The notes beneath the pieces are model-generated. The model worked only from the letters and a program-made list of their open reading frames with translations, did no database searches and was not told the DNA's origin. The translations under genes were made by a program, and so were the position numbers. Below, piece by piece: positions 43,135-52,424 of a DNA stretch of 64,000 nt (its first letter is position 1; the number at the start of each line of letters is the position of its first letter). The DNA lies in assembly GCF_008642375.1 (NCBI RefSeq), contig NZ_CP029194.1, positions 3,100,001 to 3,164,000 of the forward strand, written 5' to 3'. The DNA comes from Streptomyces venezuelae. Its GTDB lineage: Bacteria; Actinomycetota; Actinomycetes; Streptomycetales; Streptomycetaceae.

Positions 43135-44478
43135 TCACGCGGGCAGGTAGCGGGCGAGGACCGGGGCGAGCCGGCTGATCCACTCGTCGACCCGGGCGGC
43201 ACGGCGCCCGTCGACCTCGCAGTCGTACACCGAGCCGTCGTGGAGGGTGACGGCCACGCGCAGCACGCGGCCGCGCCGGAACCGGTCGTACCGCACGGCC
43301 CCGATCTCGGCCCAGACGAAGTCGGCCTCCTCGCCGAAGAGGTGCAGGGACACGCCGCTCGCGTCGACGGCGACCCCGGAGTTCCGGTCGGCGGCGACGA
43401 AGTCCGGCGCGGGCAGCGGCGGAGCGGAGGGCTGCGGGGGTACGAGGAGGGTGGCGGGATGCGGTACGGGGGCGGGGACGGCGTCCTGGACGTCTGCCGT
43501 CTGCGTGGGCAGCGCGTGAGCGGGCGTCGGCGGCGCGGGGGCGGGTGCCGGAACCGCGCCGGCGGGCGTCGGCAGCGCGTCGGCGGCCACTACGCCGGCC
43601 TCGGCCACAACCACGGCCCCATCCCCATCCCCATCCCCAGCACCCGCACCCGCACCCGCACCCGCACCCGCACCGACCCCCTCCCCCAGCGCATCCAGGA
43701 TCTCGTCCGGCGTAGGCCGCTCGGCCGGGTTCTTCGCGAGACAGCGCCCCACGAGCCCTCGCAGCCCCTCCGGCACCGTGGCGAGGTCCGGCGCCTCGTG
43801 CACCGACCGGTACATGAGCCCCATCGGTGTCCCGTCCCCGAAGGGCCGCCCGCCCGCCGCGGCGACGAGCACGGCGCCGAGCGCGAAGACGTCCGCGGCG
43901 CCCGTCACCTCCTCGCCCAGCGCCTGCTCGGGCGCCAGGTAGCCGGGCGTGCCGAAGGCGGAGCCGGTGGCGGTGAGGCGGGTCGACTCCAGGGCGCGGG
44001 CGATCCCGAAGTCCAGGACCCGTGGCCCGTCGGGGGCCATGACGATGTTTCCGGGCTTGAGGTCCCGGTGGACGAGCCCGCAGGCGTGGATGGCCTCCAG
44101 GGCCTCGGCGAGCGCGGCCCCGAGCGAGCGCAGCGCCGCCTCCCCCATCGGGCCCTGGGCGGCGAGGAGGCCCGAGAGGGTGGGGCCCGGGATGTAGGCG
44201 GTGGCGAGCCAGGGCGCCTCCGCCTCGGGGTCGGCGTCGACGACCTGCGCGGTGTGGAAGCCGCCGACCTGACGGGCCGCCGCGACCTCGGCGCGGAAGC
44301 GCGCGCGGAAGGACGGGTCGGAGGCGAGTTCCGGCCGTGCGACCTTGACGGCGACGGCGCGCCCGCCGCGCGATCGGGCCAGGTAGACGGTTCCCATGCC
44401 GCCTTCGCCTAGCTTGTGCTCGATGACGTATCTGCCGATGAGGGTCCCCACGCGGGACAGTATGGCCGAACTCGACAT
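43135..44478 (-). CDS. Serine/threonine protein kinase (Hanks type, soluble)
   Basis: This 447-residue kinase has the N-terminal kinase domain (about 15-270): P-loop [17 protein letters not shown] with the conserved Lys, [10 protein letters not shown] with the catalytic Asp, [21 protein letters not shown] Gly/Ala/Asp repeat linker encoded by hexanucleotide repeats and a Pro-rich stretch (about 285-370) lead to a C-terminal beta-rich domain (about 375-447). There is no membrane helix, in contrast to PknB-type kinases with PASTA domains. ATG 44478 or GTG 44451 is possible. Targets are unknown. Confidence 0.9.
   Translation of the reverse strand: MSSSAILSRVGTLIGRYVIEHKLGEGGMGTVYLARSRGGRAVAVKVARPELASDPSFRARFRAEVAAARQVGGFHTAQVVDADPEAEAPWLATAYIPGPTLSGLLAAQGPMGEAALRSLGAALAEALEAIHACGLVHRDLKPGNIVMAPDGPRVLDFGIARALESTRLTATGSAFGTPGYLAPEQALGEEVTGAADVFALGAVLVAAAGGRPFGDGTPMGLMYRSVHEAPDLATVPEGLRGLVGRCLAKNPAERPTPDEILDALGEGVGAGAGAGAGAGAGDGDGDGAVVVAEAGVVAADALPTPAGAVPAPAPAPPTPAHALPTQTADVQDAVPAPVPHPATLLVPPQPSAPPLPAPDFVAADRNSGVAVDASGVSLHLFGEEADFVWAEIGAVRYDRFRRGRVLRVAVTLHDGSVYDCEVDGRRAARVDEWISRLAPVLARYLPA
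43636..43676. repeat. Hexanucleotide tandem repeat within the kinase gene
   Basis: About six copies of CACCCG/CGCACC lie in frame and encode an alternating Gly-Ala linker, followed by CCATCC repeats encoding Gly-Asp. Such repeats can change length by slippage without breaking the frame. Confidence 0.7.
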
Positions 44479-44568
44479 CTTGACCGGTCCATGACATGGC
44501 TTCACCATGTGGCCGGACACCCGCACGAGTTTGTCGCACTCCCCCACACTCCCCACCCAGGAGACACC

Positions 44569-45927
44569 ATGCGACGTCCCACCCGCGGCAGAAGGTCCGC
44601 CACCCTCGCGGCCCTCGTGGCGCTCGCCCTCGCGGCGCCCCTCTCCGCCCTCTCCTCACCCGCCGGGGCCGACCCGGCGCCGATCGCCGCCCGTATCGCC
44701 TCCGGCGCCGAGGAGGTGATCCGGCAGTACGAGATCGCCGGACCGTCCACCGTCGCCGCCCGCACCGCGCTGACCGCCACCGGCGTCTCGATCGACGAGG
44801 TCGACGCCCGCTCGGTCGTCGTCAGCGCCAACACCGAGCAGCTCGCCAAGCTCAAGGCGCTCGGCCACAAGCCGGTCGCCCTGCCCGCTCCGCCGAACCG
44901 GAAGACCGCCGAGGACCAGAGCCTCGGCCCGCTCGACTTCCCCTCCGCCGACTCGAAGTACCACAACTACGCGGAGATGAACGCGGAGATCGACCAGCGC
45001 CTCGCCCAGTACCCGTCGATCATGCGCAAGCAGGTGATCGGGAAGACGTACCAGGGCCGGGACATCGTCGCCATCAAGATCAGCGACAACGTCGCCTCCG
45101 ACGAGAGCGAGCCCGAGGTCCTCTTCACCCACCACCAGCACGCCCGCGAACACCTCACGGTCGAGATGGCGCTCTACCTCCTGCGCGAGCTCGGCGCGGG
45201 CTACGGCACCGACTCCCGGGTCACCAACGCCGTGAACGGGCGCGAGATCTGGATCGTCCCTGACCTCAACCCGGACGGCGGCGAGTACGACATCGCCTCC
45301 GGCTCGTACCGCAGCTGGCGCAAGAACAGGCAGCCCAACTCCGGCTCCTCGTACATCGGTACGGACATGAACCGGAACTGGGACTACAAGTGGGGCTGCT
45401 GCGGCGGCTCCTCCGGCTCCAAGAGCTCGGAGACGTACCGGGGCACGGCCCCCGAGTCGGCGCCCGAGGTGAAGGTCATCGCCGACTTCGTCCGCTCGCG
45501 GGTCCTCGGCGGCAAGCAGCAGATCACCGCGGCCATCGACTTCCACACCTACAGCGAGCTGGTCCTCTGGCCCTTCGGCTGGACCACGGCCGACACCGCT
45601 CCCGGCATGACCAAGGACGACCGCGACGCCTTCGCGGCCGTCGGCGGCAAGATGGCCGCGAGCAACGGCTACACGCCCGAGCAGTCCAGCGACCTCTACA
45701 TCACGGACGGCTCGATCGACGACTACCTGTGGGGCGCGCACAGGATCTTCGGCTACACCTTCGAGATGTACCCGGCCTCCTCGTGGGGCGGCGGCTTCTA
45801 CCCGCCCGACGAGGTCATCGAGCGCGAGACGAGCCGCAACCGCGACGCCGTCCTCCAGCTCCTGGAGAACGCGGACTGCATGTACCGCTCGATCGGCAAG
45901 CAGGCCCAGTACTGCACCACGGCCTGA
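44569..45927 (+). CDS. Secreted M14 zinc carboxypeptidase
   Basis: This 452-residue carboxypeptidase T/A-like enzyme has a signal peptide (1-34), a propeptide-like region (about 35-110) and the catalytic domain. The zinc site starts at [13 protein letters not shown] (His-X-X-Glu), with the third ligand in [19 protein letters not shown] binds the substrate carboxylate. The catalytic Glu is in YTFEMYP. A cysteine pair (GCCGG) is present. It cleaves C-terminal residues from peptides outside the cell. CCAGGAGA lies before ATG 44569. A downstream hairpin ends the transcript. Confidence 0.93.
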   Translation: MRRPTRGRRSATLAALVALALAAPLSALSSPAGADPAPIAARIASGAEEVIRQYEIAGPSTVAARTALTATGVSIDEVDARSVVVSANTEQLAKLKALGHKPVALPAPPNRKTAEDQSLGPLDFPSADSKYHNYAEMNAEIDQRLAQYPSIMRKQVIGKTYQGRDIVAIKISDNVASDESEPEVLFTHHQHAREHLTVEMALYLLRELGAGYGTDSRVTNAVNGREIWIVPDLNPDGGEYDIASGSYRSWRKNRQPNSGSSYIGTDMNRNWDYKWGCCGGSSGSKSSETYRGTAPESAPEVKVIADFVRSRVLGGKQQITAAIDFHTYSELVLWPFGWTTADTAPGMTKDDRDAFAAVGGKMAASNGYTPEQSSDLYITDGSIDDYLWGAHRIFGYTFEMYPASSWGGGFYPPDEVIERETSRNRDAVLQLLENADCMYRSIGKQAQYCTTA

Positions 45928-45940
45928 CCGGACGAACGGG

Positions 45941-45976
45941 GCCGGGGCCGGCGGGGAGTCCCCGTCGGCCCCGGCC
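45941..45976 (+). terminator. Terminator of the carboxypeptidase gene
   Basis: GCCGGGGCCGGCGGGGA pairs with TCCCCGTCGGCCCCGGC, with one bulge, starting 13 bases after the stop. Confidence 0.75.
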
Positions 45977-46097
45977 GTCGGCCCCGGCCTGGGTGACGGG
46001 CTCGGCGTCAGGTACCGCCCTCGGCCCCCAAGGGCAGGCCGGGGCAGTCCTGTTGAAACCGGACCGGTGCCCGCCTGGGTGCTGTAGGTTCCGGCCC

Positions 46098-46979
46098 ATG
46101 GCCAAGAGCAAGGTGATGGAGAACCCGGAGTCGCGCTTCTCCGCGGTGCTGGCGAGCGCGGCGAGCCTTCCGGGCGTGCGCATCGACAGGGAGGCGTACC
46201 TCCGGAAGGCGCTGTCTCGCTACTGCTCCGAGGACGACATCCGCCGGGCGATCGAGGAGACCCCGGCGGCGGCGGGTATCCCCCTCGGGATTCTGGACCG
46301 CGCGGCCGACGACTCCATCGGCTACGAGACCGCCAAGGCCAGTGCCCTCTCCGCGGCCGCCGGGATTCCCGGCTTCCTCGCCCTTCCGGCCACCGTGCCC
46401 GCCGACATGGCCCAGTACTTCGGCCACATGCTGCGCATCGCGCAGAAGCTCGCCTATCTCTACAGCTGGCCCGATCTGTTCTCCGCGGACAGCGACGGCG
46501 TCGACGACGCGACCAAGGGCGTCCTCACGCTCTTCTTCGGCGTGATGTTCGGCACCCAGTCGGCGAACGCCGCTGTGGGGCAGATCGCGGGGATGATGTC
46601 GAAGGAAGTCGCCAAGAAGCTGCCGCAGAAGGCACTCACCCAGGGCGTCGTCTATCCGATCGTGAAGAGGGTCGCGGGCTACCTCGGCGTCCAGATGACG
46701 AAGCAGACCTTCGCGAAGACCGTCTCGAAGGCCATCCCCGTCGTCGGCGCCGTCGTCTCCGGCGGACTCACGTTCGCGACCTACCGCCCGATGGCCAAGA
46801 GGCTGAAGAACCACCTCGCCGGTCTGGAGTTGACGAAGCCGGCACACCGCGCGGCGGACGCGGAGTTCGTGGACGGGGAAGTCGTGGACGAAGAGTTCCT
46901 GGACGCGGATGCCATGGACGCGGATGCCGTGGACGCGTACGTCCCCACCACGGACCGCACCGAGCCCGCCTCGACCTGA
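46098..46979 (+). CDS. EcsC-family protein
   Basis: This 293-residue protein matches the EcsC family pattern (GIPGFLALPATVPADMAQYFGHMLRIAQKLAYLYSWPDL as an outline around residues 95-135; LPVIKRVAG-type repeats later), with two hydrophobic segments (GVLTLFFGVMFG, AIPVVGAVVSGGLTF). The end has an acidic repeat (EFLDADAMDADAVDAY). EcsC relatives affect membrane processes in Bacillus, but biochemical function is not known. No operon partner. ATG 46098 stands after CCGGCCC without a ribosome site. Confidence 0.75.
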   Translation: MAKSKVMENPESRFSAVLASAASLPGVRIDREAYLRKALSRYCSEDDIRRAIEETPAAAGIPLGILDRAADDSIGYETAKASALSAAAGIPGFLALPATVPADMAQYFGHMLRIAQKLAYLYSWPDLFSADSDGVDDATKGVLTLFFGVMFGTQSANAAVGQIAGMMSKEVAKKLPQKALTQGVVYPIVKRVAGYLGVQMTKQTFAKTVSKAIPVVGAVVSGGLTFATYRPMAKRLKNHLAGLELTKPAHRAADAEFVDGEVVDEEFLDADAMDADAVDAYVPTTDRTEPAST

Positions 46980-47001
46980 CCCGCGCACCTGCCGTGGGCG
47001 G

Positions 47002-47044
47002 CGACCGAGCGGGCCGCGCCCCGAAGGCGCGGCCCGCTCGGTCG
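47002..47044. terminator. Bidirectional terminator
   Basis: A perfect 19-bp stem (starting CGACCGAGCGGGC) with a CCGAA loop lies between the convergent ends at 46979 and 47075. Confidence 0.92.
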
Positions 47045-47074
47045 TGTGCGGCCCGAGCAGGCGCGGCCTGCCCC

Positions 47075-47488
47075 TCAGCCGAGTACCGCGAGCGCGTCGA
47101 TCTCGATGAGGAGGCCGGCCGGGAGGCCGACGTACACGGTCGTCCGGGCGGAGGCCGGGGCCTTGAGGCCCTCCTCCTGGAAGTACTGGTTGTAGATCGC
47201 GTTCATCTCGGCGAAGTGGTCCACGTCCGTCAGGTAGACGCGCATCATCATGACGTCGTCCCAGCTCGCGCCGCCCTCCTCCAGGATCGCCTTGACGTTG
47301 GCGAAGGTCTGGAGGGTCTGCTCGCGCAGGGTCGGGCCCGCGACCACCGGGGGCTGGCCCTCGACGGCCGGGAGGAAGCCGACCTGGCCGGCGACCTGGA
47401 GGATGTTGCCCTTCTTCACGCCGTGCGAGAACTTCGCGGGCGGGGCGGTGTGGGTGGCGGGGGTGAGGGCGATCTTCTCGGTGGTCAT
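47075..47488 (-). CDS. RidA-family imine/enamine deaminase
   Basis: This 137-residue Rid/YjgF/YER057c/UK114 protein has AGQVGFLPAVEG, TFANVKAILEEGGASWDDVMMMRVYLTDVDHFAEMN in outline, and SARTTVYVGLPAGLLIEIDA, with the conserved Arg that binds the carboxylate and a C-terminal Glu. RidA proteins hydrolyse reactive imines and enamines formed by PLP enzymes such as serine/threonine dehydratases. This matches the adjacent PLP amino acid deaminase on the other strand. Its ATG overlaps the stop of the IclR gene. Confidence 0.92.
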   Translation of the reverse strand: MTTEKIALTPATHTAPPAKFSHGVKKGNILQVAGQVGFLPAVEGQPPVVAGPTLREQTLQTFANVKAILEEGGASWDDVMMMRVYLTDVDHFAEMNAIYNQYFQEEGLKAPASARTTVYVGLPAGLLIEIDALAVLG

Positions 47489-48249
47489 CCGTTGTTGTCC
47501 TTGGTGGGTGCGGTGCCGGAGTACTCACGGCTGATGGCTTCCGCGGTGCGGCGCACCTGCGGGAGGAGGGTGAGGAGTTCCTCGGCCGTGACGACCACGT
47601 TGGGCGCCGAGACCGACATGGCGGCGACGACGCGGCCGTCGGCGCCGCGGATGGGGGCGCCGACGCAGTTGATGGACTCCTCGTGGCCGCCGAGGTCGGT
47701 GGCCCAGCCCTGTTCGCGTACGGTCGCCAGCTCCTTGAGGAAGGCGGCGGCGTTCGGGGTCGAACGGGGCGTGTACGGGGGGTAGTCGAGCTTCGCGGCG
47801 ACGGCGCGGCGCTCGGGCTCGGGCAGGTCGGCGAGGAGCAGCTTGGCGACGGCGGCGACGGTGATCGCGACCGGCTTGCCGATGCGGGAGTACATGCGGA
47901 CGGGGTAGCGGCTCTCGACCTTGTCGATGTAGAGGACCTCGCCCTCCTCGTACACGGCGAGGTGGACGGTGTGCCCGATCCGCTCGTTGAGCGCGGTGAG
48001 GTAGGGGTGGGCGATCTCGCGGACGTCGAGGTTCTCGACGGCTTCCTGGGCGAGCGCGAAGAGGCGGGCGCCGAGGCGGTAGCGCTGGTCCTGCTGCCGG
48101 TGGACGAGGCCGTGCTCGTGGAGGGTGCGCAGGAGGCGCAGGGCCGTGGACTTGTGGACGCCGAGTTCGTCGGCGACCTGCCCGAGGTCGGCGGGGCCAC
48201 GGGCGAGCAGCGGCAGGATGCTGAGCGCCCGGTCGACGGTCTGGCTCAT
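47485..48249 (-). CDS. IclR-family transcriptional regulator
   Basis: This 254-residue regulator has the IclR N-terminal winged helix (VDRALSILPLLARGPADLGQVADELGVHKSTALRLLRTL as outline, 1-60) and effector domain with YIDKVESRYPVRMYSRIGKPV and GGHEESINCVGAPI. It is in one unit with the sugar kinase (upstream) and RidA (downstream), with 4-base overlaps on both sides. It probably controls both this unit and the divergent deaminase-deacylase pair by binding the palindromes at 49478-49508. Confidence 0.93.
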   Translation of the reverse strand: MSQTVDRALSILPLLARGPADLGQVADELGVHKSTALRLLRTLHEHGLVHRQQDQRYRLGARLFALAQEAVENLDVREIAHPYLTALNERIGHTVHLAVYEEGEVLYIDKVESRYPVRMYSRIGKPVAITVAAVAKLLLADLPEPERRAVAAKLDYPPYTPRSTPNAAAFLKELATVREQGWATDLGGHEESINCVGAPIRGADGRVVAAMSVSAPNVVVTAEELLTLLPQVRRTAEAISREYSGTAPTKDNNG

Positions 48250-49403
48250 GGCGTACGTACCTCCTGGTCGTCCCCCGTCCAGCCGGGGCCGAGGTGAAGT
48301 GTCCCCCAGGCGCCCGCGTCGAGGGCGGCGAGCCGGTCCGCGTGGGCGCGGCGGGGAGGGACGGCGACGTCTCCGGGGACGGTGAGGGCGGCGGCGGCCA
48401 TGAGGTGGCCGTGGCGGAGACGTGCGGTCATGTCGAGTCCGCGAAGGGTGGCGGAGAGGAATCCGGCCGCGAAGGCGTCGCCCGCGCCGACGGGGGCGAG
48501 GACGTCGACGCGGGGGGCGGGGACGGTGGTGACGGTGTCGGGAGCACGGGTCCCTGGAGCGGGCACGGGGCCGCTGCGCGGTGCCGTTGCGGCGGCGTCT
48601 TCAGCCCGTCCGGCGTTTGAGGACCGGGGCTTGGGGCGGAGCCCCGGTTCGGGAAGGGGCGGGGTGGGGAAGGAAGCCGCGCAGCGCTCGAAGGCGACCG
48701 CCCCCTCCTCGCCCCGCTTCACCACCACCACCGCCGGCTCCGGCAGCACCGCACGGATCTCGCCCGGCTCACGGAGCCCCCACAGCACCTCCGCCTCGTC
48801 CGCCCCGACGAAGACGACGTCGGCGCGGCGGGCGAGTTCGAGCAGCACGCCGGGCGCGGTGCCGTCGCGCCACAGGGCGGGCCGGTGGTTGACGTCGAAG
48901 GAGACGAGGGGGCGCCCGGGGCGCGGAGCGGTCAGCTCGCGGACGAGGGCGAGGCAGTCGGCGGAGAGCGCGGCCGTGATGCCGGTGAGGTGCAGGACGC
49001 GGCCGTCGGCGACGGAGCCGTACGGGACGGTGGCGGGCGACATCGCGGAGGCGGCCGAGCCGGCGCGGTAGTAGACGACCTCGTGCGCCTCGGTGGCCCG
49101 GTCGTCGGCCGTACGGAAGTAGACACCGGTCGGACGGTGCGGGTCGCGCCCGACGGCCGTGACGTCCACGCCGTACGCCCCGATCGTCTCGACCAGGTGG
49201 TGCCCGAAGCCGTCGCGGCCGACGCGGCCGACCCACCGGACGCGGTGTCCGGCGGCGGCGAGGGCGCAGGCGACGTTGGACTCGGCGCCGCCGATCGCGC
49301 GGGCGAAGGAAGGGACGTCGGCGAGGCGGCCGGGCCGGGAGGGCAGGAAGGTGACCATGGACTCGCCGAGGCAGACGAAGTCCGGGGGCGCGTGTCCGCT
49401 CAC
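48246..49403 (-). CDS. PfkB-family sugar kinase (KDG-kinase-like) with repeat-derived insert
   Basis: This 385-residue ribokinase-like protein resembles 2-keto-3-deoxygluconate kinases. It begins with PPDFVCLGESMVTF and GGAESNVACALA and has a nucleotide and catalytic site at APVGAGDAFAAGFL. Between FERC (about residue 240) and TVTTVPAP there are about 47 extra residues (about 48540-48680), Pro/Arg/Ala-rich, in place of a short loop. This segment corresponds to a known Streptomyces intergenic repeat read in frame. It stays open and spares the catalytic motif, so the enzyme may remain active. First gene of the leftward unit kinase-iclR-ridA; GTG start with GGGAG. Confidence 0.85.
   Translation of the reverse strand: MSGHAPPDFVCLGESMVTFLPSRPGRLADVPSFARAIGGAESNVACALAAAGHRVRWVGRVGRDGFGHHLVETIGAYGVDVTAVGRDPHRPTGVYFRTADDRATEAHEVVYYRAGSAASAMSPATVPYGSVADGRVLHLTGITAALSADCLALVRELTAPRPGRPLVSFDVNHRPALWRDGTAPGVLLELARRADVVFVGADEAEVLWGLREPGEIRAVLPEPAVVVVKRGEEGAVAFERCAASFPTPPLPEPGLRPKPRSSNAGRAEDAAATAPRSGPVPAPGTRAPDTVTTVPAPRVDVLAPVGAGDAFAAGFLSATLRGLDMTARLRHGHLMAAAALTVPGDVAVPPRRAHADRLAALDAGAWGTLHLGPGWTGDDQEVRTP
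48600..48671 (+). repeat. Streptomyces dispersed repeat inside the sugar-kinase gene
   Basis: The string TTCAGCCCGTCCGGCG-TTTGAGGA, a hairpin CCGGGGC...GCCCCGG (48624-48647), and the tail GGGAAGGGGCGGGGTGGGGA match a repeat very common in Streptomyces intergenic regions, usually downstream of genes. Here it lies in the antisense direction inside the coding region and keeps the frame open. Confidence 0.75.
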
Positions 49404-49477
49404 TCTCGGGCTCCCTGTGGCTCCTACGGGTCCATTGACCCGGCCTTGGCCCGGATGTTAGACAGCCCTGAGCAGTA

Positions 49478-49508
49478 TGCGCAATGAGCGTTGCACATTT
49501 CGCAACGC
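49478..49508. promoter_or_regulatory. IclR-type operator in the divergent promoter
   Basis: GCGTTGC-ACATTTC-GCAACGC (49488-49508) is a perfect inverted repeat. TGCGCAA-TGAGCG-TTGCACA (49478-49497) is an overlapping near-palindrome. Both use the TTGC/GCAA half-sites common among IclR proteins, between the sugar-kinase start and the deaminase start. The adjacent IclR protein is the likely ligand. Confidence 0.6.
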
Positions 49509-49526
49509 GCACGACGAGGAGGCCTC

Positions 49527-50792
49527 ATGCCCGACCTGGCGAACGAGCGAGTCGACCACCGTTTCAAGGGGCTGCCCCCGGACGCCGAGGGCCTGACCGT
49601 CGGCGAGCTGGCGGCCCAGCGGCGCAACCTCTTCACCGGCGGCTTCACCACCCCCGTCCTCGCGCTCTCCGCCGAGTCCGTCGAGCACAACCTCCGCCTC
49701 CTGGAGGTCTACGCCGAGCGCCACGGCCTCGCCTTCGCCCCGCACGGCAAGACCTCCATGGCCCCCCGGCTCTTCGACCGCCAGCTGGAGCACGGCGCCT
49801 GGGGCATCACCGCCGCCATGCCGCACCAGGCCCGCGTCTACCGGGTCCACGGCGTCGCCCGGATCTTCCTCGCCAACGAGCTCGTCGACGCCGTCGCCCT
49901 GCGCTGGCTGGCCGCCGAGCTCGACGCCGACCCGGACTTCCGCTTCGTCTGCTACGTCGACTCGGTGCGCGGCGTCGAGCTGATGGACGAGGCGCTCACC
50001 GGGGCCGGCGCCGCCCGCCCCGTGGACGTCGTCGTCGAGCTGGCGGCCGGCGCGACCGGACGGACGGGCGTGCGGACCGAGGCGGAGTGCGCGGCCGTCG
50101 CCGACGCGGTCGCGGCCGCACGCACCCTGCGGCTCGTCGGCGTCGCCGGCTACGAGGGCACGATGCCCGGGGCGGACGGCGAGCGGGTCAGGGAGTGGCT
50201 GCACCGACTGGTCGGCCTCGCGGCCGACTTCGACAAGGCCGGCCGCTTCGACCCCGCCATCGGCGAGATCGTGATCAGCGCGGGCGGGAGCGAGTGGTTC
50301 GACGCGGTCGCGGACGTCTTCGCGGAGATCCCGGACCTCTCCCGCCCCGTCCTGAAGCTGCTGCGCTCCGGCGCGTACGTCTCGCACGACGACGGGCAGT
50401 ACCGCGAGAAGACCCCCTTCAACCGGGTCCCCGAAGAGGGCGCGCTCCAGCCCGCGTTCCGGCTCTGGTCGCAGGTCGTCTCACGGCCGACGGCCGAGCA
50501 GGCGTTCACCAACGCGGGCAAGCGGGACGCCGCTCACGACCTCCACCTCCCCGAGGCGCAGGTCGTCCGCGACGCCCGCACGGGCGAGGTCCGGGCCGCC
50601 GAGGGCGTCACCGTCACCGGCCTCTCCGACCAGCACGCCTGGCTCCGCACGGAAGCCGGGGCGGACGTGGAGGTCGGCGACTGGGTCGGCATGGGCCTGT
50701 CCCACCCGTGCACGTCCTTCGACAAGTGGCAGCTGATCCCGCTGGTCGAGGCGGACGGCACGGTCGTCGACTACATCCGCACCTTCTTCTAG
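49527..50792 (+). CDS. D-amino acid deaminase / D-threonine-aldolase-like PLP enzyme
   Basis: This 421-residue alanine-racemase-fold-III PLP enzyme of the DSD1/D-threonine aldolase family has the PLP lysine in FAPHGKTSMAP. The C-terminal metal and substrate site is HPCTSFDKW (His-X-Cys). Members deaminate D-serine or D-amino acids to 2-keto acids and ammonia, or cleave D-threonine. The choice of substrate is not settled by sequence. AGGAGG lies before ATG 49527. It is followed after 18 bases by an N-acyl-D-amino-acid deacylase, which suggests that it handles the released D-amino acids. Confidence 0.85.
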   Translation: MPDLANERVDHRFKGLPPDAEGLTVGELAAQRRNLFTGGFTTPVLALSAESVEHNLRLLEVYAERHGLAFAPHGKTSMAPRLFDRQLEHGAWGITAAMPHQARVYRVHGVARIFLANELVDAVALRWLAAELDADPDFRFVCYVDSVRGVELMDEALTGAGAARPVDVVVELAAGATGRTGVRTEAECAAVADAVAAARTLRLVGVAGYEGTMPGADGERVREWLHRLVGLAADFDKAGRFDPAIGEIVISAGGSEWFDAVADVFAEIPDLSRPVLKLLRSGAYVSHDDGQYREKTPFNRVPEEGALQPAFRLWSQVVSRPTAEQAFTNAGKRDAAHDLHLPEAQVVRDARTGEVRAAEGVTVTGLSDQHAWLRTEAGADVEVGDWVGMGLSHPCTSFDKWQLIPLVEADGTVVDYIRTFF

Positions 50793-50810
50793 AGGCAGAG
50801 GAGCAGGGTC

Positions 50811-52424
50811 ATGGACCTCGTCTTCCGCGACGCGGAGGTCGTCGACGGCAGCGGCGGCCCGTCCTACCGGGCCGACGTGGCGATCGACGGCGGCCGGATC
50901 GCCACGATCGTCAAGGAGGGCGCCGCCGCCGGCTGCCAGCGCCCCACCGCCCGCCGCGTCGTGGACGCCGAGGGCCTCGCCCTCTCCCCCGGCTTCGTCG
51001 ACATGCACGCCCACAGCGACCTCGCGCTGCTCCGCGACCCCGGCCACAGCGCGAAGGCCGCGCAGGGCGTGACGCTCGAAGTCCTGGGCCAGGACGGCCT
51101 GTCGTACGCGCCGGTCGACGACCGCACGCTCGACGAGGTCCGGCGGACGATCGCCGGCTGGAACGGCGGCGCGCCCGGGGACACGGCCGTCGACCTCGAC
51201 TGGCGGACGGTCGGCGAGTACCTGGACCGCCTCGACGGCGCGCACGGCGGCCGGGGCATCGCGGTCAACGCCGCGTATCTGGTCCCCCAGGGGACGGTCA
51301 GGATGTACGCGGTCGGCTGGGAGGACCGCCCCGCGACCGGGCCCGAGCTGGACCGGATGCGGCGGCTCGTCGCCGAGGGCCTGGAGCAGGGCGCGGTCGG
51401 CATGTCCTCGGGCCTGACGTACACCCCCGGCATGTACGCGCCGGACGCCGAACTCACCGAGCTCTGCCGGGTCGTGGCAGAGTACGGCGGCTACTACTGC
51501 CCGCACCACCGCTCGTACGGCGCGGGGGCCCTCCGGGCGTACGAGGAGATGGTCGCCCTCACCCGCGAGGCGGGCTGCGCCCTGCATCTGGCCCACGCCA
51601 CCATGAACTTCGGCGTGAACAAGGGCCGGGCGCCGGAGCTGCTCGCCCTCCTGGACGAGGCCCTCGCCGGGGGCGCGGACATCACCCTCGACACGTACCC
51701 GTACACGCCCGGCAGCACGACCCTGGTCGCCGTCCTGCCGAGCTGGGCGGGCGAGGGCGGCCCGGAGGCGGTGCTGGCGCGCCTGCGCGACGAGGGGACG
51801 GCGGAGCGGATCCGCCACGACCTGGAGGTCGTCGGCTCGGACGGCTGCCACGGGGTGCCGATGGAGTGGGACACGATCGAGATCGCGGGGGTGGGCGACC
51901 CCGGTCTCGCGGGGTTCGTGGGCCGCCGCCTCGACGGCTGGGGCACGGCCCGCCGGCTCCTGCTCGACGACCGGCTCGGCACGACGATCCTCCAGCACGT
52001 GGGCCACGAGGAGAACGTCCGGGCGATCATGCGGCACCGGGTCCACACGGGCGGCTCGGACGGCATCCTCCAGGGCCTCAAGCCGCACCCGCGCGCGTAC
52101 GGCACGTTCCCCGAGTACCTGGGGCGGTACGTGCGCGAGCTCGGCGTCCTCTCCCTGGAGGAGTGCGTCGCCCATCTGACCTCCCGCCCGGCGGCCCGCC
52201 TCCGCCTCCCGGACCGGGGCCTGGTCAAGGAGGGGTACGTGGCTGACCTGGTCCTCTTCGACCCGCTGACGGTCGCGTCGGGAGCGACGTACGACTCCCC
52301 CCGCACGCTCCCGGTGGGCATCCCGCACGTCCTGATCGACGGCAGGTTCGTCATCGAGGACGGCCGCCGGACGGACATCCTGGCGGGCCGGTCGATCCGC
52401 CGGACGCCTGTGGCGCGGATCTAG
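50811..52424 (+). CDS. N-acyl-D-amino-acid deacylase (D-aminoacylase)
   Basis: This 537-residue amidohydrolase has the first metal site in SPGFVDMHAHSDLALL (HxH), GMSSGLTYTPGMYAPDAEL, YYCPHHRSY with a metal His, LHLAHATMNF, DTYPYTPGSTTL, and the last metal Asp in HTGGSDGIL. It removes N-acyl groups from D-amino acids, or acts on D-dipeptide-like compounds. GAGGAGCAGG lies before the ATG. It and the preceding deaminase form a two-gene unit. The TAG stop is inside the CTAG end of a 67-bp inverted repeat. Confidence 0.9.
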   Translation: MDLVFRDAEVVDGSGGPSYRADVAIDGGRIATIVKEGAAAGCQRPTARRVVDAEGLALSPGFVDMHAHSDLALLRDPGHSAKAAQGVTLEVLGQDGLSYAPVDDRTLDEVRRTIAGWNGGAPGDTAVDLDWRTVGEYLDRLDGAHGGRGIAVNAAYLVPQGTVRMYAVGWEDRPATGPELDRMRRLVAEGLEQGAVGMSSGLTYTPGMYAPDAELTELCRVVAEYGGYYCPHHRSYGAGALRAYEEMVALTREAGCALHLAHATMNFGVNKGRAPELLALLDEALAGGADITLDTYPYTPGSTTLVAVLPSWAGEGGPEAVLARLRDEGTAERIRHDLEVVGSDGCHGVPMEWDTIEIAGVGDPGLAGFVGRRLDGWGTARRLLLDDRLGTTILQHVGHEENVRAIMRHRVHTGGSDGILQGLKPHPRAYGTFPEYLGRYVRELGVLSLEECVAHLTSRPAARLRLPDRGLVKEGYVADLVLFDPLTVASGATYDSPRTLPVGIPHVLIDGRFVIEDGRRTDILAGRSIRRTPVARI

